Shown: positions 24,754-34,630, numbered from the stretch's first letter. The stretch is DNA of 64,000 nucleotides from Natronospirales bacterium (GCA_021816765.1 JAKAXB010000005.1:1-64000); one strand, 5' to 3'. The notes: generated by a model from the sequence alone, not told the origin. Numbers and translations are program-made.

Positions 24754-26454
24754 TTAGCTGCTGGCCGCCTGATCCGCCACATCCACATACAGTTTAAGGC
24801 GTTCACCGGGATGGATGTAATGGTGTTCGTTGATGTCGTTCCAGTCGGCGATTTCCGCTATGCTCACACGGAAGCGTGTGGAAATGGAATACAGTGAATC
24901 GCCTTCGCGCACGGTGTAATAGACAGTGCGCTGAGTATCCTGTGGCCCCGGTCCGATTTCGTAGGCGGTATTTATCGCACGTGCACCGCGCCGCCAAATT
25001 ACGAGTTTCTGACCCACATGCAGCACACTGCGGGTGTTGAGGCGGTTCCACCGGGCCAGTGCGGCCACTTTGGTGCCATAACGGCGCGCGATAGTCCACA
25101 GGGATTCGCCGTTTCTTACGCTGTGCACAATTCGTCCGTGGGATTCATAACGATCAGGCGCGTAATGACTTATGCGTGCAACCCGGGCTTCAGCATGCAG
25201 CACGCTATCCGCCAGCGTCCTGCGATCCACGGGTATGAGCAGCATCTGATGCAGGCGGATGAGGGTACCGTGGATGCCGTTGAGTTGTCTGAGCACGGCG
25301 ACGGTGGTGTGGTAGTCGCGTGCGAGTCCACCGAGGGTATCGCCCTTGCGCACGTCATGCGTGGCCCATTGCACACGGCTATGCGGCGGCAATGTTGCGA
25401 GCGCTTTTTCGAACGCGGCCTGTTTGTCGAGCGGCACAAACAGGCTGTAGGGGCCGTCCGGGTCCGTGGCCCAGCGATTGAAACCCGGATTCAGCAGGTA
25501 CATCTGTTGCGTAGTGATGCCCGCAAGCCTGGCGGCGGTGGCGAGATCAATCTGACCGTGCGTATTCACCCGGGCGAGATAGGGTTTATTGGGAATGGGC
25601 GGCAGTTCTACGCCATAGTGCCCGGGGGTGGCCACCAGTCGGCAGATGGCGAGCAATCTCGGTACATAGGCGCGGGTCTCCGCCGGCAGGTCCAGATGCC
25701 AGAAGTCGGTGGGCAGACCGAGGCGCTGGTTGCGTTTGATGGCCCAGCTCACCGTGCCACTGCCGGAGTCATAAGCGGCGAGCGCCAGCAGCCAGTCACC
25801 ATTGAATTCGTTGTGCAGATATTGCAGGTAGTCGAGTGCGGCACGCGTGGAGGCGGCCACATCGCGCCGCCCGTCGTACCACCAGTTCTGCTTCAGGTCG
25901 AAATGCCGTCCGGTGCCGTGAATGAACTGCCAAAGTCCCGCGGCACGGGCATTGGAATAAGCAAATGGATCATACGCACTTTCCACCACCGGCAGTAGCG
26001 CTATATCGAGCGGCATTTTGCGAGCCTTGATCTGCTGCACGATATAGTAAAGATAGGGTTGTGCGCGATTGGCCACCCGCTGCAGGTATTGGCCATGGTG
26101 GATGTACCAGTTCAGCTCACCTTGCACCCGGCCGTCGCCACCGGTGGCTGACAGCGATAGATGCTTGCCGAGATAATTCCAGAGGTTGTTGTATTTGATT
26201 TCAGCGGGAGTGATGGTAAGGTCTTCCCACTGGACGAGGGGTGAGTGATCGTTGAGATCCGGAATGGGCGTGTCGGCGTCGGCGCTGATTGCAGTATTCG
26301 TGCTGGCGGCGGCGGGAGCCGCCGTGGCAGATGCGGCGGCCGGAGCGGCAGTGCGAGCCGCGCTTGCTGCAGCCCCGTGGTGGAGGGTCGCGCAGCCGCC
26401 CAGCAGCAGGCCGCAGGCGCACAGAAAAGCAAGCAAGGTCGTGCGTCGGGTCAT
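24754..26454 (-). CDS. mltD: Membrane-bound lytic murein transglycosylase D with three LysM domains
   Basis: MltD cleaves peptidoglycan between MurNAc and GlcNAc with formation of 1,6-anhydro ends. The 566-residue protein is a lipoprotein (signal and lipobox LLLGGC, Cys21), followed by a low-complexity Ala-rich linker (about 22-60). The SLT domain has the catalytic Glu in LLPVVESAYDPFAYSNARAAGLWQF. Three LysM peptidoglycan-binding repeats follow (around residues 365-410, 440-490 and 512-558, for example YTVREGDSLYSISTRF). It lies 49 bases upstream of fabI in the same direction. Confidence 0.93.
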   Translation of the reverse strand: MTRRTTLLAFLCACGLLLGGCATLHHGAAASAARTAAPAAASATAAPAAASTNTAISADADTPIPDLNDHSPLVQWEDLTITPAEIKYNNLWNYLGKHLSLSATGGDGRVQGELNWYIHHGQYLQRVANRAQPYLYYIVQQIKARKMPLDIALLPVVESAYDPFAYSNARAAGLWQFIHGTGRHFDLKQNWWYDGRRDVAASTRAALDYLQYLHNEFNGDWLLALAAYDSGSGTVSWAIKRNQRLGLPTDFWHLDLPAETRAYVPRLLAICRLVATPGHYGVELPPIPNKPYLARVNTHGQIDLATAARLAGITTQQMYLLNPGFNRWATDPDGPYSLFVPLDKQAAFEKALATLPPHSRVQWATHDVRKGDTLGGLARDYHTTVAVLRQLNGIHGTLIRLHQMLLIPVDRRTLADSVLHAEARVARISHYAPDRYESHGRIVHSVRNGESLWTIARRYGTKVAALARWNRLNTRSVLHVGQKLVIWRRGARAINTAYEIGPGPQDTQRTVYYTVREGDSLYSISTRFRVSIAEIADWNDINEHHYIHPGERLKLYVDVADQAASS

Positions 26455-26468
26455 TGGTGATGGCTCGT

Positions 26469-27239
26469 TCAGGTAAAGTTATCTTTCCAGTTTCGGATCA
26501 CTGCAAATACCTCTACTGGGTCGTGAATTTCATGACCGGCATGCCGCGTGGCGGCAGCCGCCACTGCGGGCTCCCTGCAACGCAGGAAGGGGTTCACCCG
26601 GCGTTCCCTGGCCAGCGAACTCGGCAAGGTCGGCACATTCCGGGCCCGCCGCGCCGCGGCCTCTTCAGCATAGCGCAGGATATCCTGATTGCTGGGTTCT
26701 ACCGCTTGGGCGAACCGCAGGTTAGCCTCCGTGTACTCGTGACCACAGCAGATCGCTGTTGCATCCGGCAGGGCCGCGAGCTTGGCCAGTGAGCGGCTCA
26801 TCTGCCCGGCGGTACCCTCGAAAAGCCGCCCGCACCCCGCACTGAAAAGCGTGTCGCCGCAGAATACTATATTGTGGCCGTAGTAGGCGATATGCCCGGC
26901 GGTATGTCCGGGGATTCCCAGTACCTGGAAGCCGGCTTCCAGTGGCGCAATGTCCACTTGTTGGCCTTCATGGAGTGCCTGGGTCACGGCTGCCATGGGC
27001 TCATCTGCGGGGCCGAAAACCGGACAGCCGAATTTCTCCGCAAGTGCCCCCGCGCCGCCCATGTGGTCCGCATGGTGGTGGGTCACGAGCACTGCGACGA
27101 GTCGCAGCCTGCGCTCCGCGAGGGCACGGAATACCGGCTCCGCGTCGCCGGGATCCACCGCCGCCGCGGTGTTCATTCCGGCCAGCAGCCAGATGTAGTT
27201 GTCACGAAAGGCCGGCAGGGCCACGAGTTCAAAGGACAT
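26469..27239 (-). CDS. gloB: Hydroxyacylglutathione hydrolase (glyoxalase II)
   Basis: GloB hydrolyses S-lactoylglutathione to lactate and glutathione, the second step of methylglyoxal detoxification. The metallo-beta-lactamase motif THHHADHMGG supplies two-metal ligands. GHTAGHIAYY and CGDTLFSAGCGRLFEG add further ligands, and CGHEYTEANLRFA is the glyoxalase II signature. The 256 residues match the family. gloB, a yafS-like gene, rnhA and dnaQ are adjacent here in the same order as in E. coli. Confidence 0.95.
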   Translation of the reverse strand: MSFELVALPAFRDNYIWLLAGMNTAAAVDPGDAEPVFRALAERRLRLVAVLVTHHHADHMGGAGALAEKFGCPVFGPADEPMAAVTQALHEGQQVDIAPLEAGFQVLGIPGHTAGHIAYYGHNIVFCGDTLFSAGCGRLFEGTAGQMSRSLAKLAALPDATAICCGHEYTEANLRFAQAVEPSNQDILRYAEEAAARRARNVPTLPSSLARERRVNPFLRCREPAVAAAATRHAGHEIHDPVEVFAVIRNWKDNFT

Positions 27240-27321
27240 GTGTGTATGGTAGCGGAGCGCTCGCCGTCCTCCAAACCGGTGATTATTATGCTACTGTCCC
27301 GCGGCAGATCATCACCGGAGC

Positions 27322-28032
27322 ATGCTGGCGTGTTGCGTCATGCAGGCTGAACTCGATTCCTGGTTTTCCGAACGTATGGGCTCCTACCTGCTGCGGCAGG
27401 AGCGCGCCGTGCTGGCCGAGGCGCTGCCGACCATTTTTGGCTTTTTTCTGGTGCAGGCCGGTCTCTGGGGCCCCGAGGACACCCTGTTGCAGGACAGCCC
27501 CATCCGTGCACGCTTCGTACTTGGAAAACACTCGTCCGTGGGAGTGCAGGTGCGCGGGTATCCCGGTTACCTGCCATTCGCCAGCGATGCCGTGGACGCA
27601 CTGTTATTGCCGCATACGCTGGAGCGCGCCAACGATCCGCACCAGATACTGCGTGAAGCCGAACGCGTCCTCACCGGTGAGGGGCATCTTATAGTGCTGG
27701 GATTTCACCCCTGGGGGCTGTGGAGTCTGCGGCAGCGATTGGGTCCGGTGACGCCCTGGGCAGGACACTATGTGCGTGCCGGGCGTTTGCAGGAGTGGTT
27801 GGCGGTGCTCGGCTTTGAAACCGTGCGGCTGCGTCATTATCTTTTTCGTCCACCGTTCCAGCACCGCCTGTTGGTGCGTAGTGCGTTTTTCGACCGGCTC
27901 CACTGGCGGCTGAGCGCGAGCGCCTATATGCTGGTGGCGCGCAAGCGCGTGTTTGCCGTGACGCCGTTGCGTCTCAAACGCGCCAAACCGCGCCGCGTAT
28001 TTGCGGGCGTGGCAAAACCCACTATACGGTGA
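27322..28032 (+). CDS. SAM-dependent methyltransferase-like protein (YafS family)
   Basis: The 236-residue protein belongs to the family found between gloB and rnhA in E. coli (YafS). It has the class I methyltransferase late motifs YLPFASDAVDALLLPHTLE, DPHQILREAERVLTGEGHLIVLGFHP and a C-terminal ARKR stretch. The glycine-rich SAM loop normally found near the start is not evident, as in YafS itself, so activity is uncertain. The ATG at 27340 is an alternative start. It is divergent from gloB, with rnhA starting 7 bases after its stop. Confidence 0.82.
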   Translation: MLACCVMQAELDSWFSERMGSYLLRQERAVLAEALPTIFGFFLVQAGLWGPEDTLLQDSPIRARFVLGKHSSVGVQVRGYPGYLPFASDAVDALLLPHTLERANDPHQILREAERVLTGEGHLIVLGFHPWGLWSLRQRLGPVTPWAGHYVRAGRLQEWLAVLGFETVRLRHYLFRPPFQHRLLVRSAFFDRLHWRLSASAYMLVARKRVFAVTPLRLKRAKPRRVFAGVAKPTIR

Positions 28033-28038
28033 ATTTTC

Positions 28039-28491
28039 GTGAGTGAAGTGGATATCTATACGGATGGTGCATGCCGTGGTAATCCGGGTCCGGGCGGCTG
28101 GGCGGCGGTATTACGCGGCACTGACTATGAGAAAATTTTGCAAGGAGCGGAAGCAGAGACCACGAACAATCGCATGGAACTCACGGCGGCCGTGCGTGCA
28201 TTGGATGCGCTCGGGCAGCCCCGTCGCGTGACGCTCTATACCGATTCGGAGTATGTGCAAAGAGGTATCAGCGAATGGCTGCCGGTATGGAAGACGCGTG
28301 GCTGGAAAACCGCCGCCAGGAAGCCGGTGAAGAATCAGGATTTGTGGCAGCAGTTGGATGCGGCGGCTGGCCGGCATGTGGTGAAATGGCGCTGGGTACG
28401 CGGGCACGCGGGCAATCCGGGTAACGAGGAGGTGGACCGGCTCGCTAACGCAGCTATAGATGATCTGTTGCGAGTAAAGAGTGCGGAATGA
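28039..28491 (+). CDS. rnhA: Ribonuclease HI
   Basis: RNase HI removes the RNA strand of RNA-DNA hybrids. The carboxylate triad is Asp9 ([17 protein letters not shown]), Glu47 (NNRMELTAA) and Asp69 (LYTDSEYV). The basic handle [20 protein letters not shown] and the catalytic His in [11 protein letters not shown] are also present. The GTG start gives 150 residues. It lies just upstream of dnaQ, the classic arrangement. Confidence 0.97.
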   Translation: MSEVDIYTDGACRGNPGPGGWAAVLRGTDYEKILQGAEAETTNNRMELTAAVRALDALGQPRRVTLYTDSEYVQRGISEWLPVWKTRGWKTAARKPVKNQDLWQQLDAAAGRHVVKWRWVRGHAGNPGNEEVDRLANAAIDDLLRVKSAE

Positions 28492-28564
28492 GGAATGAGC
28501 GTATGGATTGTGTGATCAATACCCGGCGGGATCCGATAACGTTACAACCGGAAGCGGCGGTAAC

Positions 28565-29269
28565 ATGCGGCAGGTAATCCTGGATACCGAAACCACGGGT
28601 CTGGAACCTGCTGAGGGTCATCGCATCATCGAAATCGGCTGCATTGAGCTGGTGGACCGGCGTCCTACGGGCCGCACGTTCCATGAATATGTAAATCCGG
28701 GCCGTGACGTGGATGCAGGCGCCCTCGAGATCCATAACATCAGCAACGAATTCCTGGCCAACAAACCGCACTTTGCGGATATCGTTGCAGCGTTCCTAAA
28801 GTTCATTGATGGAGGCGAGTTAATTATTCATAACGCCGCTTTTGATGTGGCGTTCATCAATAATGAATTGCGAATCCTGGGTGATGCCTCCGCGGATATC
28901 ACGCAACGCTGCGGCGTGCTGGATACCCTGGAGCTTGCACGGCGTCTGCATCCGGGGCAGAAGAACGGCCTGGATGCACTCTGCAAACGCTACAACGTGG
29001 ATAACTCCTCGCGGCAATTTCACGGCGCACTGCTGGACGCCCAGATTCTCGCCGATGTCTATCTCGCCATGACCGGCGGGCAGGCGGCATTGTTGCTGGA
29101 TCCCTCGGTTGAAAGCCGGCGTCTGGGCAACAACAGGTTGCAGCATGTCGAGCGCGATGGTCTGGCGCTCAAAGTCATTCCTGCCTCGGATACCGAGCTG
29201 AAAGCGCATCAGGCCCGTCTCGAAGCCATCAGCAAAGCCAGCGGAGGCAAGTGTCTGTGGCGGGATTAA
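28565..29269 (+). CDS. dnaQ: DNA polymerase III epsilon subunit (3'-5' proofreading exonuclease)
   Basis: DnaQ proofreads for the replicative polymerase. Exo I is ILDTETTGLEP (Asp7, Glu9), Exo II is IIHNAAFDVAFINNE, and Exo III has the HGALLDAQILADVY segment with catalytic His and Asp. A flexible tail after residue about 185 would bind the polymerase alpha subunit. The upstream in-frame start at 28508 adds 19 residues ahead of the family start, so ATG 28565 was chosen. The product is 234 residues. Confidence 0.95.
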   Translation: MRQVILDTETTGLEPAEGHRIIEIGCIELVDRRPTGRTFHEYVNPGRDVDAGALEIHNISNEFLANKPHFADIVAAFLKFIDGGELIIHNAAFDVAFINNELRILGDASADITQRCGVLDTLELARRLHPGQKNGLDALCKRYNVDNSSRQFHGALLDAQILADVYLAMTGGQAALLLDPSVESRRLGNNRLQHVERDGLALKVIPASDTELKAHQARLEAISKASGGKCLWRD

Positions 29270-29293
29270 ACAGGCGTTCGCGGTAAAGTTTCC

Positions 29294-30763
29294 ATGACAT
29301 TGCGCACCGCACTTTTCACTTCCCGAAAACTTTTCCTGGGTACCGCTCCGGATTGGTACAAGCTTTGTATCGTTGCGTTCCTCATCATCAACCCACTGGT
29401 GTTCGTCAGTTCAGGTGTGTTCGCGGCGGGCTGGCTGCTGGTGATCGAATTTATTTTTACGCTGGCCATGGCACTGCGCTGCTATCCGCTACAGGCCGGC
29501 GGTTTGCTGGCCCTGGAAGCCATCCTGCTCGGCATGGTCGGACCCGTACCCGTGTACCGGGAGGTGGCAGGCAACCTGCCCGTTATCCTGCTGCTCATGT
29601 TCATGGTGTCGGGTATTTTCTTCATGCAGGATTTGCTGTTGGCGGTATTCACACGCCTGCTGCTTGGCATCCGCCGCAAGTGGCTGCTGAGCCTGCTGTT
29701 TTGCCTGGTGTCGGCCTTTCTCGCGGCATTTCTCGATGCCCTGACAGTGACCGCGGTACTGATTACTGTGGCCGGCGGGTTTTATGCGGTATATCACCGG
29801 GTGGCGGAACAGGGGGCCGGCCGGGAAGCGGGAGTCTCAGATATGGAGAACTTCCGCGCATTCCTTCGCAGTCTGATGATGCACGCTGCGGTGGGCACGA
29901 CGCTGGGCGGTGTAAGCACGCTGGTGGGCCAACCACAAAATCTTCTGATCGGGGAGACCATGGGCTGGAGTTTTTCCGAATTTTTACTGCGCATGATGCC
30001 GGTAACGTTGCCGGTGATCGGTATTGGTCTATTGACCGTGATCCTTCTGGAGAAGCTGCGATTATTCGGCTACGGCGCCGAATTGCCGGACGACGTGCGC
30101 CAGGTGCTGCAAGCGCACGTGCACTCGAATGCTGAGCAGGACGGGGTGCGCAAGCATGTGGTGATAGCGATTCAGGCGATCGTGGGCGTGTTGTTGATCG
30201 TGGCGCTGGCGTTGCACCTGGCTGAAGTGGGACTTATCGGACTGGCGTTGCTGGTGACGGTCACGGCGTTTACCGGGATTACCGAAGAGCGCCGTCTCGC
30301 CCATGCTTTCCGGGAAGCCATGCCTTTCACCTCGCTGCTGGTGGTGTTTTTCGCAGTGGTAGCCGTTATCCATCAGGCCGGTCTGTTCACCCCCGTAATC
30401 GACTGGGTGCTGGGATTCGAGGGCAGAACGCAGATCGCGCTGCTGTACGCCGCCAACGGGCTGCTTTCTGCGGTAAGCGACAACGTTTTCGTGGCTACGG
30501 TCTATATCAAACAGGTGCAGGGGGCTTTTCTTGCCCACCACATCAGCCGTGGGCAATTCGAGCTGTTCGCGGTGGCCATTAATGCCGGTACGAATATCCC
30601 GAGTGTCGCCACGCCCAACGGTCAGGCGGCCTTTCTGTTTCTTTTGACCTCGGGTATCGCACCCCTGATCCGCCTGTCTTACCTGCGCATGGTGTGGATG
30701 GCATTGCCCTATACCATTGTACTGACGCTGACGGGCCTGCTGGCGCTGTTATTTCTCGTTTAG
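29294..30763 (+). CDS. nhaB: Na+/H+ antiporter NhaB
   Basis: NhaB expels Na+ in exchange for protons across the inner membrane. The 489 residues form about twelve hydrophobic helices. The NhaB-type beginning ([23 protein letters not shown]) is clear, as are [34 protein letters not shown] and [17 protein letters not shown] with their buried Asp/Asn. [13 protein letters not shown] is present near the end. The family is mainly gammaproteobacterial. Confidence 0.95.
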   Translation: MTLRTALFTSRKLFLGTAPDWYKLCIVAFLIINPLVFVSSGVFAAGWLLVIEFIFTLAMALRCYPLQAGGLLALEAILLGMVGPVPVYREVAGNLPVILLLMFMVSGIFFMQDLLLAVFTRLLLGIRRKWLLSLLFCLVSAFLAAFLDALTVTAVLITVAGGFYAVYHRVAEQGAGREAGVSDMENFRAFLRSLMMHAAVGTTLGGVSTLVGQPQNLLIGETMGWSFSEFLLRMMPVTLPVIGIGLLTVILLEKLRLFGYGAELPDDVRQVLQAHVHSNAEQDGVRKHVVIAIQAIVGVLLIVALALHLAEVGLIGLALLVTVTAFTGITEERRLAHAFREAMPFTSLLVVFFAVVAVIHQAGLFTPVIDWVLGFEGRTQIALLYAANGLLSAVSDNVFVATVYIKQVQGAFLAHHISRGQFELFAVAINAGTNIPSVATPNGQAAFLFLLTSGIAPLIRLSYLRMVWMALPYTIVLTLTGLLALLFLV

Positions 30764-30855
30764 GAACCTCGAATCGGCTACACTTGATTTGTCGCACGAC
30801 CGTCTCCGCTTGGCGGAGTTGCGGCATCCAACATGCACGCAGGAGGAAAATCGCA

Positions 30856-31494
30856 ATGAGAATGCTCCGGGTATTATTGACTTCGTTACTTGTGCTTGCT
30901 CCTCTGGCGGCGCATGCGAATCCACAGTATCAGCCCATGCAGGAGCAATCCATGCAGGCACCGCAGGTTCAATCCTCACAGGATGTTTTCAGTTACAGCT
31001 ATCTGCAGGTCAATCGTCTTTCGGAGCACTCTGATTTTTTCAATGACCGTTCCACCGGCAATGGCCTCAGGTTTTCTTATGGCCTTGCCAGCGGGGTTTA
31101 CCTTTTCGGTCAATGGAATCAGCTTGATTTCTCCGCTTTGCCGGGTCATCAGGTTGTTACAGGCGTCGGCGTCGGTGCGCATCAGGCTTACAGCCCGACT
31201 ACCTCATTTTTCATCAGTCTGGAGTATCTGCACGATCGCCTGAGCAGCGGCATCTTGAATGGCGCGATGGATAAATACTGGCGGGTGAACTACGGTTTTC
31301 GGCGCCATATCGGCAGTCTTTTTGAACTCGATGGCTCCATCTTCACGGATCGCAATACGAATTTCGGCAGCCGCCCGTTTGGCGAACATCTCGGTATAGG
31401 ATTAAATATGACTAAATTCGGCATCATGCTGGCGGGTGAACATACGGCGGATGGCAATCGCATCGAAGCCTACCTCAACTGGTACTACCGCTGA
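30856..31494 (+). CDS. Outer-membrane beta-barrel protein, Ax21-like
   Basis: The 212-residue product has a signal peptide (residues 1-22, MRMLRVLLTSLLVLAPLAAH and an AxA-type cut) and a Gln/Met-rich linker. Alternating aromatic/polar strands follow (FSYSYLQVNRL, GLRFSYGLASGVYLFGQWNQ, TGVGVGAHQAYS, TSFFISLEYLHDRL), and the last residues are YLNWYYR. This pattern fits a small porin-like barrel of the Ax21/OmpA-like kind; the exact family is not certain. AGGAGG lies 11 bases before ATG 30856, which rules out the longer frame beginning in nhaB. Confidence 0.65.
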   Translation: MRMLRVLLTSLLVLAPLAAHANPQYQPMQEQSMQAPQVQSSQDVFSYSYLQVNRLSEHSDFFNDRSTGNGLRFSYGLASGVYLFGQWNQLDFSALPGHQVVTGVGVGAHQAYSPTTSFFISLEYLHDRLSSGILNGAMDKYWRVNYGFRRHIGSLFELDGSIFTDRNTNFGSRPFGEHLGIGLNMTKFGIMLAGEHTADGNRIEAYLNWYYR

Positions 31495-31550
31495 GCGCTG
31501 CTGAACCGGGCGGCCAGAGTCCGTTCTTCGGTCAAGGATGCACATACCTC

Positions 31551-32780
31551 ATGCCACATCACCGGGATTTCTCCCGCGCACTCGATGTCGGGCTGCCTGA
31601 GCGGGCGCGACGCATCTACGGCGCCGTGAGCCGGCGGCTGGGTTTGGAGCGCTGGTTTCCCCACGGACTGCTGGCGGCTTTGACCGCACTGTTCGCGGTC
31701 AGCAAGATCCTGCAGGGTCTGCCACCGTCGCTCCAATTCTCCCTGGCTGACGTCGTGGGCCGCGGGCATGCAACGCTGGCGCGGGCGGCGCTGCACGGAG
31801 TGCCGAGTGCGGTGTTCGGTGCCTTTGTACTCATTCTGGCCGCGGGCCTGGCGCTGCGCTCACGCTTCGCCTGGGCCATGGTGATACTGATGCTTGCGGC
31901 CAACCTTTTCCTGTCCGTGAGCCACACCGCGGCGGTGTCCGGATTGATGCTCGGCTACAACGCCTTGCTGCTCCTGCTGCTGCTCGTCGCCTACCAGGTG
32001 TTCTCACGCAGCAGCCTTGCGAGCGGCACGTTGTTTGCCGTCACCAGCATGGTCGCGGTGCTGTTGTACGGCGTATTCGGCAGCTACCGGCTGGGGGCCG
32101 ACTTCAATCCACCGATCACCGATTTCCCGACGGCGCTGTATTTTTCCGTGGAGACCATGTCCACGGTGGGCTACGGCGATATCACACCCAGGACCGTCGA
32201 GGCCCGGCTGTTCGTGGTATCTGTGATTGTGCTCGGTATCAGCGTGTTCGCCGCCTCGTTGAGCGCGGTGCTGATGCCCCTCATCAACCGCCGTATCGCA
32301 CGGCTTCTGGGTGCGAAGGAGGAAGGCATGCAAAGGTCAGGGCATTTCATCATCGTCGGTGACACCGCGCTCGCGCGCAACACCTATCAGGCGCTGCGCG
32401 AACGCAAGCAGCATGTCACATTTGTCCAGAGCAGCGCCGACGCGCGGGTGGAAGAGGGTGCCGATCTGGTGGTGGGGGATGCGAGTGATCTGGAAGTGTT
32501 GCGCGAGGCAGGTGCGCAGCATGCCAAGGCGGTGCTGGCGCTTTCCGACGACGACTCCGTCAATGCCTTCGTGGTGCTCGCCATGCGCGAGCTGGCGGAA
32601 AATGTCAAGACCGTGGCAGCGGTTAACCGCAGCCGCAACCTGGCGAGCCTCAAGCGCGTGCATCCGGATCTCATCATCGCGCCGCAGATCCTCGGCGGGG
32701 AAATGCTTGCCATGGCGCTCTCCGGCGAGCAACTCGATTCCGGCGACCTGCTCGACCGGCTGCTGCACTTCCGCTCCTGA
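31551..32780 (+). CDS. kch: Voltage-gated potassium channel, Kch type
   Basis: The 409-residue protein has six hydrophobic segments and the pore helix TALYFSVETMSTVGYGDITP, with the K+ selectivity filter TVGYGD. It ends in an RCK (TrkA-N) domain that begins GHFIIVGDTALARNTYQAL and carries VLALSDDDSVNAFVVLAMRELAENVKTVAAV. Order, length and the phrase HPDLIIAPQILGGEMLA agree with E. coli Kch. The S4 arginine ladder is weak, as in Kch. It is not in an obvious operon; gltX follows after 52 bases. Confidence 0.9.
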   Translation: MPHHRDFSRALDVGLPERARRIYGAVSRRLGLERWFPHGLLAALTALFAVSKILQGLPPSLQFSLADVVGRGHATLARAALHGVPSAVFGAFVLILAAGLALRSRFAWAMVILMLAANLFLSVSHTAAVSGLMLGYNALLLLLLLVAYQVFSRSSLASGTLFAVTSMVAVLLYGVFGSYRLGADFNPPITDFPTALYFSVETMSTVGYGDITPRTVEARLFVVSVIVLGISVFAASLSAVLMPLINRRIARLLGAKEEGMQRSGHFIIVGDTALARNTYQALRERKQHVTFVQSSADARVEEGADLVVGDASDLEVLREAGAQHAKAVLALSDDDSVNAFVVLAMRELAENVKTVAAVNRSRNLASLKRVHPDLIIAPQILGGEMLAMALSGEQLDSGDLLDRLLHFRS

Positions 32781-32832
32781 GGCGCGACGCTTCGGATAGA
32801 ATAGGCCGCCCCAAGACGCCGGCCTGCCGCCC

Positions 32833-34239
32833 ATGACCGTCCGCACCCGTTTCGCTCCCAGTCCCACCGGTTACCTGCATATCGGCGGCGCCCGTACCGC
32901 GCTATTCTGCTGGTTGTATGCACGGCATCATCACGGACAGTTTATCCTGCGCATCGAGGACACCGATCGCGAGCGCTCCACGCCCGAGGCGGTACAGGCC
33001 ATCCTCGATGGAATCGCCTGGCTGGGTATGAAGGAGGATGAAGGTCCGTTCTATCAGACGCAGCATTTTGAGCGTTACCGGGAGGTGGCGCAGAAACTGC
33101 TCAATGCCCGGCATGCCTACCATTGCTACTGCAGCAAGGAAGAGCTGGAGCAGATGCGCAATGAGCAGCTTGCCCGCAAGCAGAAGCCCCGCTACGACGG
33201 ACGTTGCAGGACCCACCCTGTATCGCGTGCAGGTGTGCAGCCGGTAATCCGCTTCAAGAACCCGCAAAGCGGTCAGACAACGGTAAACGATTTGGTGCGC
33301 GGCCGGGTGGTATTCGAGAACAGTGAACTGGATGACCTCATCATCGCGCGCTCCGATGGCACGCCCACCTACAACTTTACCGTGGTGGTGGACGACATGG
33401 ACATGCATATCACTCACGTGATTCGCGGCGACGATCATCTCAACAACACACCGCGTCAAATCAATATATTCAATGCTTTGGGCGCGAAGCCGCCGGAATA
33501 CGCACACCTGCCCATGATCCTCGGCCCGGACGGGGCCAAGCTATCCAAGCGTCACGGGGCCGTGAGTGTGATGCAATACCGTGAGGACGGTTATCTTCCC
33601 GAGGCCGTAATTAATTATCTGGTACGGCTTGGCTGGTCCCATGGCGATCAGGAGATATTCACCCGCGAGGAAATGATCCGGTTTTTCGACATCGCTGACG
33701 TGAACAAGTCTGCGTCCGCCATCAATCCCGATAAGCTGCTGTGGCTCAATCAGCACTACATCAAAAGCGGCGACCCTGACAGGCTTGCCGCCGAGTTGGG
33801 CTGGCATCTGATGCGCATCGGCATCACGGTGACGGATACGGTAAAGCTCGCGGCCGTGGTGCGCGCCCAGGCGGAGCGCGCCAGGACACTCAAGGAAATG
33901 GCGGAAGCCAGCCGTTTCTTCTTCGAGGAGTTCACGGACTACGATGCCAAGGCGGCGGTGAAAAATTTCACCGTGGAAACGCTGCCGGCATTGCGTGAAA
34001 TACGTGCGCGGCTGGCTGCGATCGAGGAGTGGTCCGCACCGGCGATCCACCGGGTGTTGGAAGGTACGGTAGCGGCATTAGGCGTCAAGCTCGGCAAAGT
34101 CGCCCAGCCGGTGCGTGTCGCCGTTTCGGGAGGCGGCGTATCACCGCCCATTGATGTCACCCTGGAGTTGCTTGGCCGCGAGTGCAGCTTGCGCCGGCTC
34201 GACCGGGCCATCGGCTGGATTGAAACGGGAAGATCCTGA
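32833..34239 (+). CDS. gltX: Glutamate--tRNA ligase
   Basis: This class I aminoacyl-tRNA synthetase charges tRNA-Glu. The HIGH motif is SPTGYLHIGGARTALF and the KMSKS-type motif is KLSKRHGAVSV. The glutamate-specific region YNFTVVVDDMDMHITHVIRG and a C-terminal anticodon-binding domain are present. The 468 residues are normal. It precedes tRNA-Ala by 58 bases, and a tRNA-Glu gene lies only about 300 bases further on. Confidence 0.96.
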   Translation: MTVRTRFAPSPTGYLHIGGARTALFCWLYARHHHGQFILRIEDTDRERSTPEAVQAILDGIAWLGMKEDEGPFYQTQHFERYREVAQKLLNARHAYHCYCSKEELEQMRNEQLARKQKPRYDGRCRTHPVSRAGVQPVIRFKNPQSGQTTVNDLVRGRVVFENSELDDLIIARSDGTPTYNFTVVVDDMDMHITHVIRGDDHLNNTPRQINIFNALGAKPPEYAHLPMILGPDGAKLSKRHGAVSVMQYREDGYLPEAVINYLVRLGWSHGDQEIFTREEMIRFFDIADVNKSASAINPDKLLWLNQHYIKSGDPDRLAAELGWHLMRIGITVTDTVKLAAVVRAQAERARTLKEMAEASRFFFEEFTDYDAKAAVKNFTVETLPALREIRARLAAIEEWSAPAIHRVLEGTVAALGVKLGKVAQPVRVAVSGGGVSPPIDVTLELLGRECSLRRLDRAIGWIETGRS

Positions 34240-34297
34240 TTTTCAAGTCTTTTGGTTGACAGGTATGAACTCAAGCCGGAAAATACGCGCCCCGCGT

Positions 34298-34373
34298 GGG
34301 GCCATAGCTCAGCTGGGAGAGCGCCTGCATGGCATGCAGGAGGTCGCCGGTTCGATCCCGGCTGGCTCCACCA
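34298..34373 (+). tRNA. tRNA-Ala (anticodon GGC)
   Basis: A 76-base cloverleaf with acceptor stem GGGGCCA/TGGCTCC (one G-T pair), discriminator A and an encoded CCA at 34371-34373. The anticodon loop ATGGCAT has GGC. An 18-base copy of its 3' end is found 129 bases downstream. Confidence 0.96.
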
Positions 34374-34503
34374 GAGTTTGTTATGACTGGTGACAGCGAG
34401 CTCTCCTTGGCGGGCAGACCCGCCGCATCATCCATGATGCGGCACGCGGCGGGGCAAAGCCGTGCTTTGCCTATTTCCACCTCGCCCCGGCTGGCTCCAC
34501 CAG
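34357..34503 (+). repeat. Direct repeat of the tRNA-Ala 3' end flanking a triple-hairpin segment
   Basis: CCCGGCTGGCTCCACCAG occurs at 34357-34374 (tRNA-Ala T stem to CCA plus one base) and again at 34486-34503. Between the copies lie three adjoining hairpins: GGCGGG/CCCGCC (34409-34424), CCGCATCAT/ATGATGCGG (34423-34442) and GGCAAAGC/GCTTTGCC (34453-34471). A duplicated tRNA 3' end is the usual mark left by site-specific integration, but unequal recombination between tRNA genes would look the same. No integrase is present. Confidence 0.7.
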
Positions 34504-34554
34504 CGCTGCGAGAGGGCGGTCGCCAAGAGCCGCTTTTATTGTTTCTGCAGGCCT

Positions 34555-34630
34555 GTCCCCATCGTCTAGAGGCCTAGGACATCGCCCTTTCACGGCGGTA
34601 ACAGGGGTTCGACTCCCCTTGGGGACGCCA
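34555..34630 (+). tRNA. tRNA-Glu (anticodon UUC)
   Basis: A 76-base cloverleaf with acceptor stem GTCCCCA/TGGGGAC, discriminator G and an encoded CCA at 34628-34630. The anticodon loop CTTTCAC has TTC. It shares a region with tRNA-Ala and lies downstream of gltX, which charges it. Confidence 0.96.

Noticed and set aside
26245-26476. Ala/Gly-rich plus-strand frames opposite the mltD start
   Set aside because: They mirror the Ala-rich linker of the MltD lipoprotein and have no independent support.
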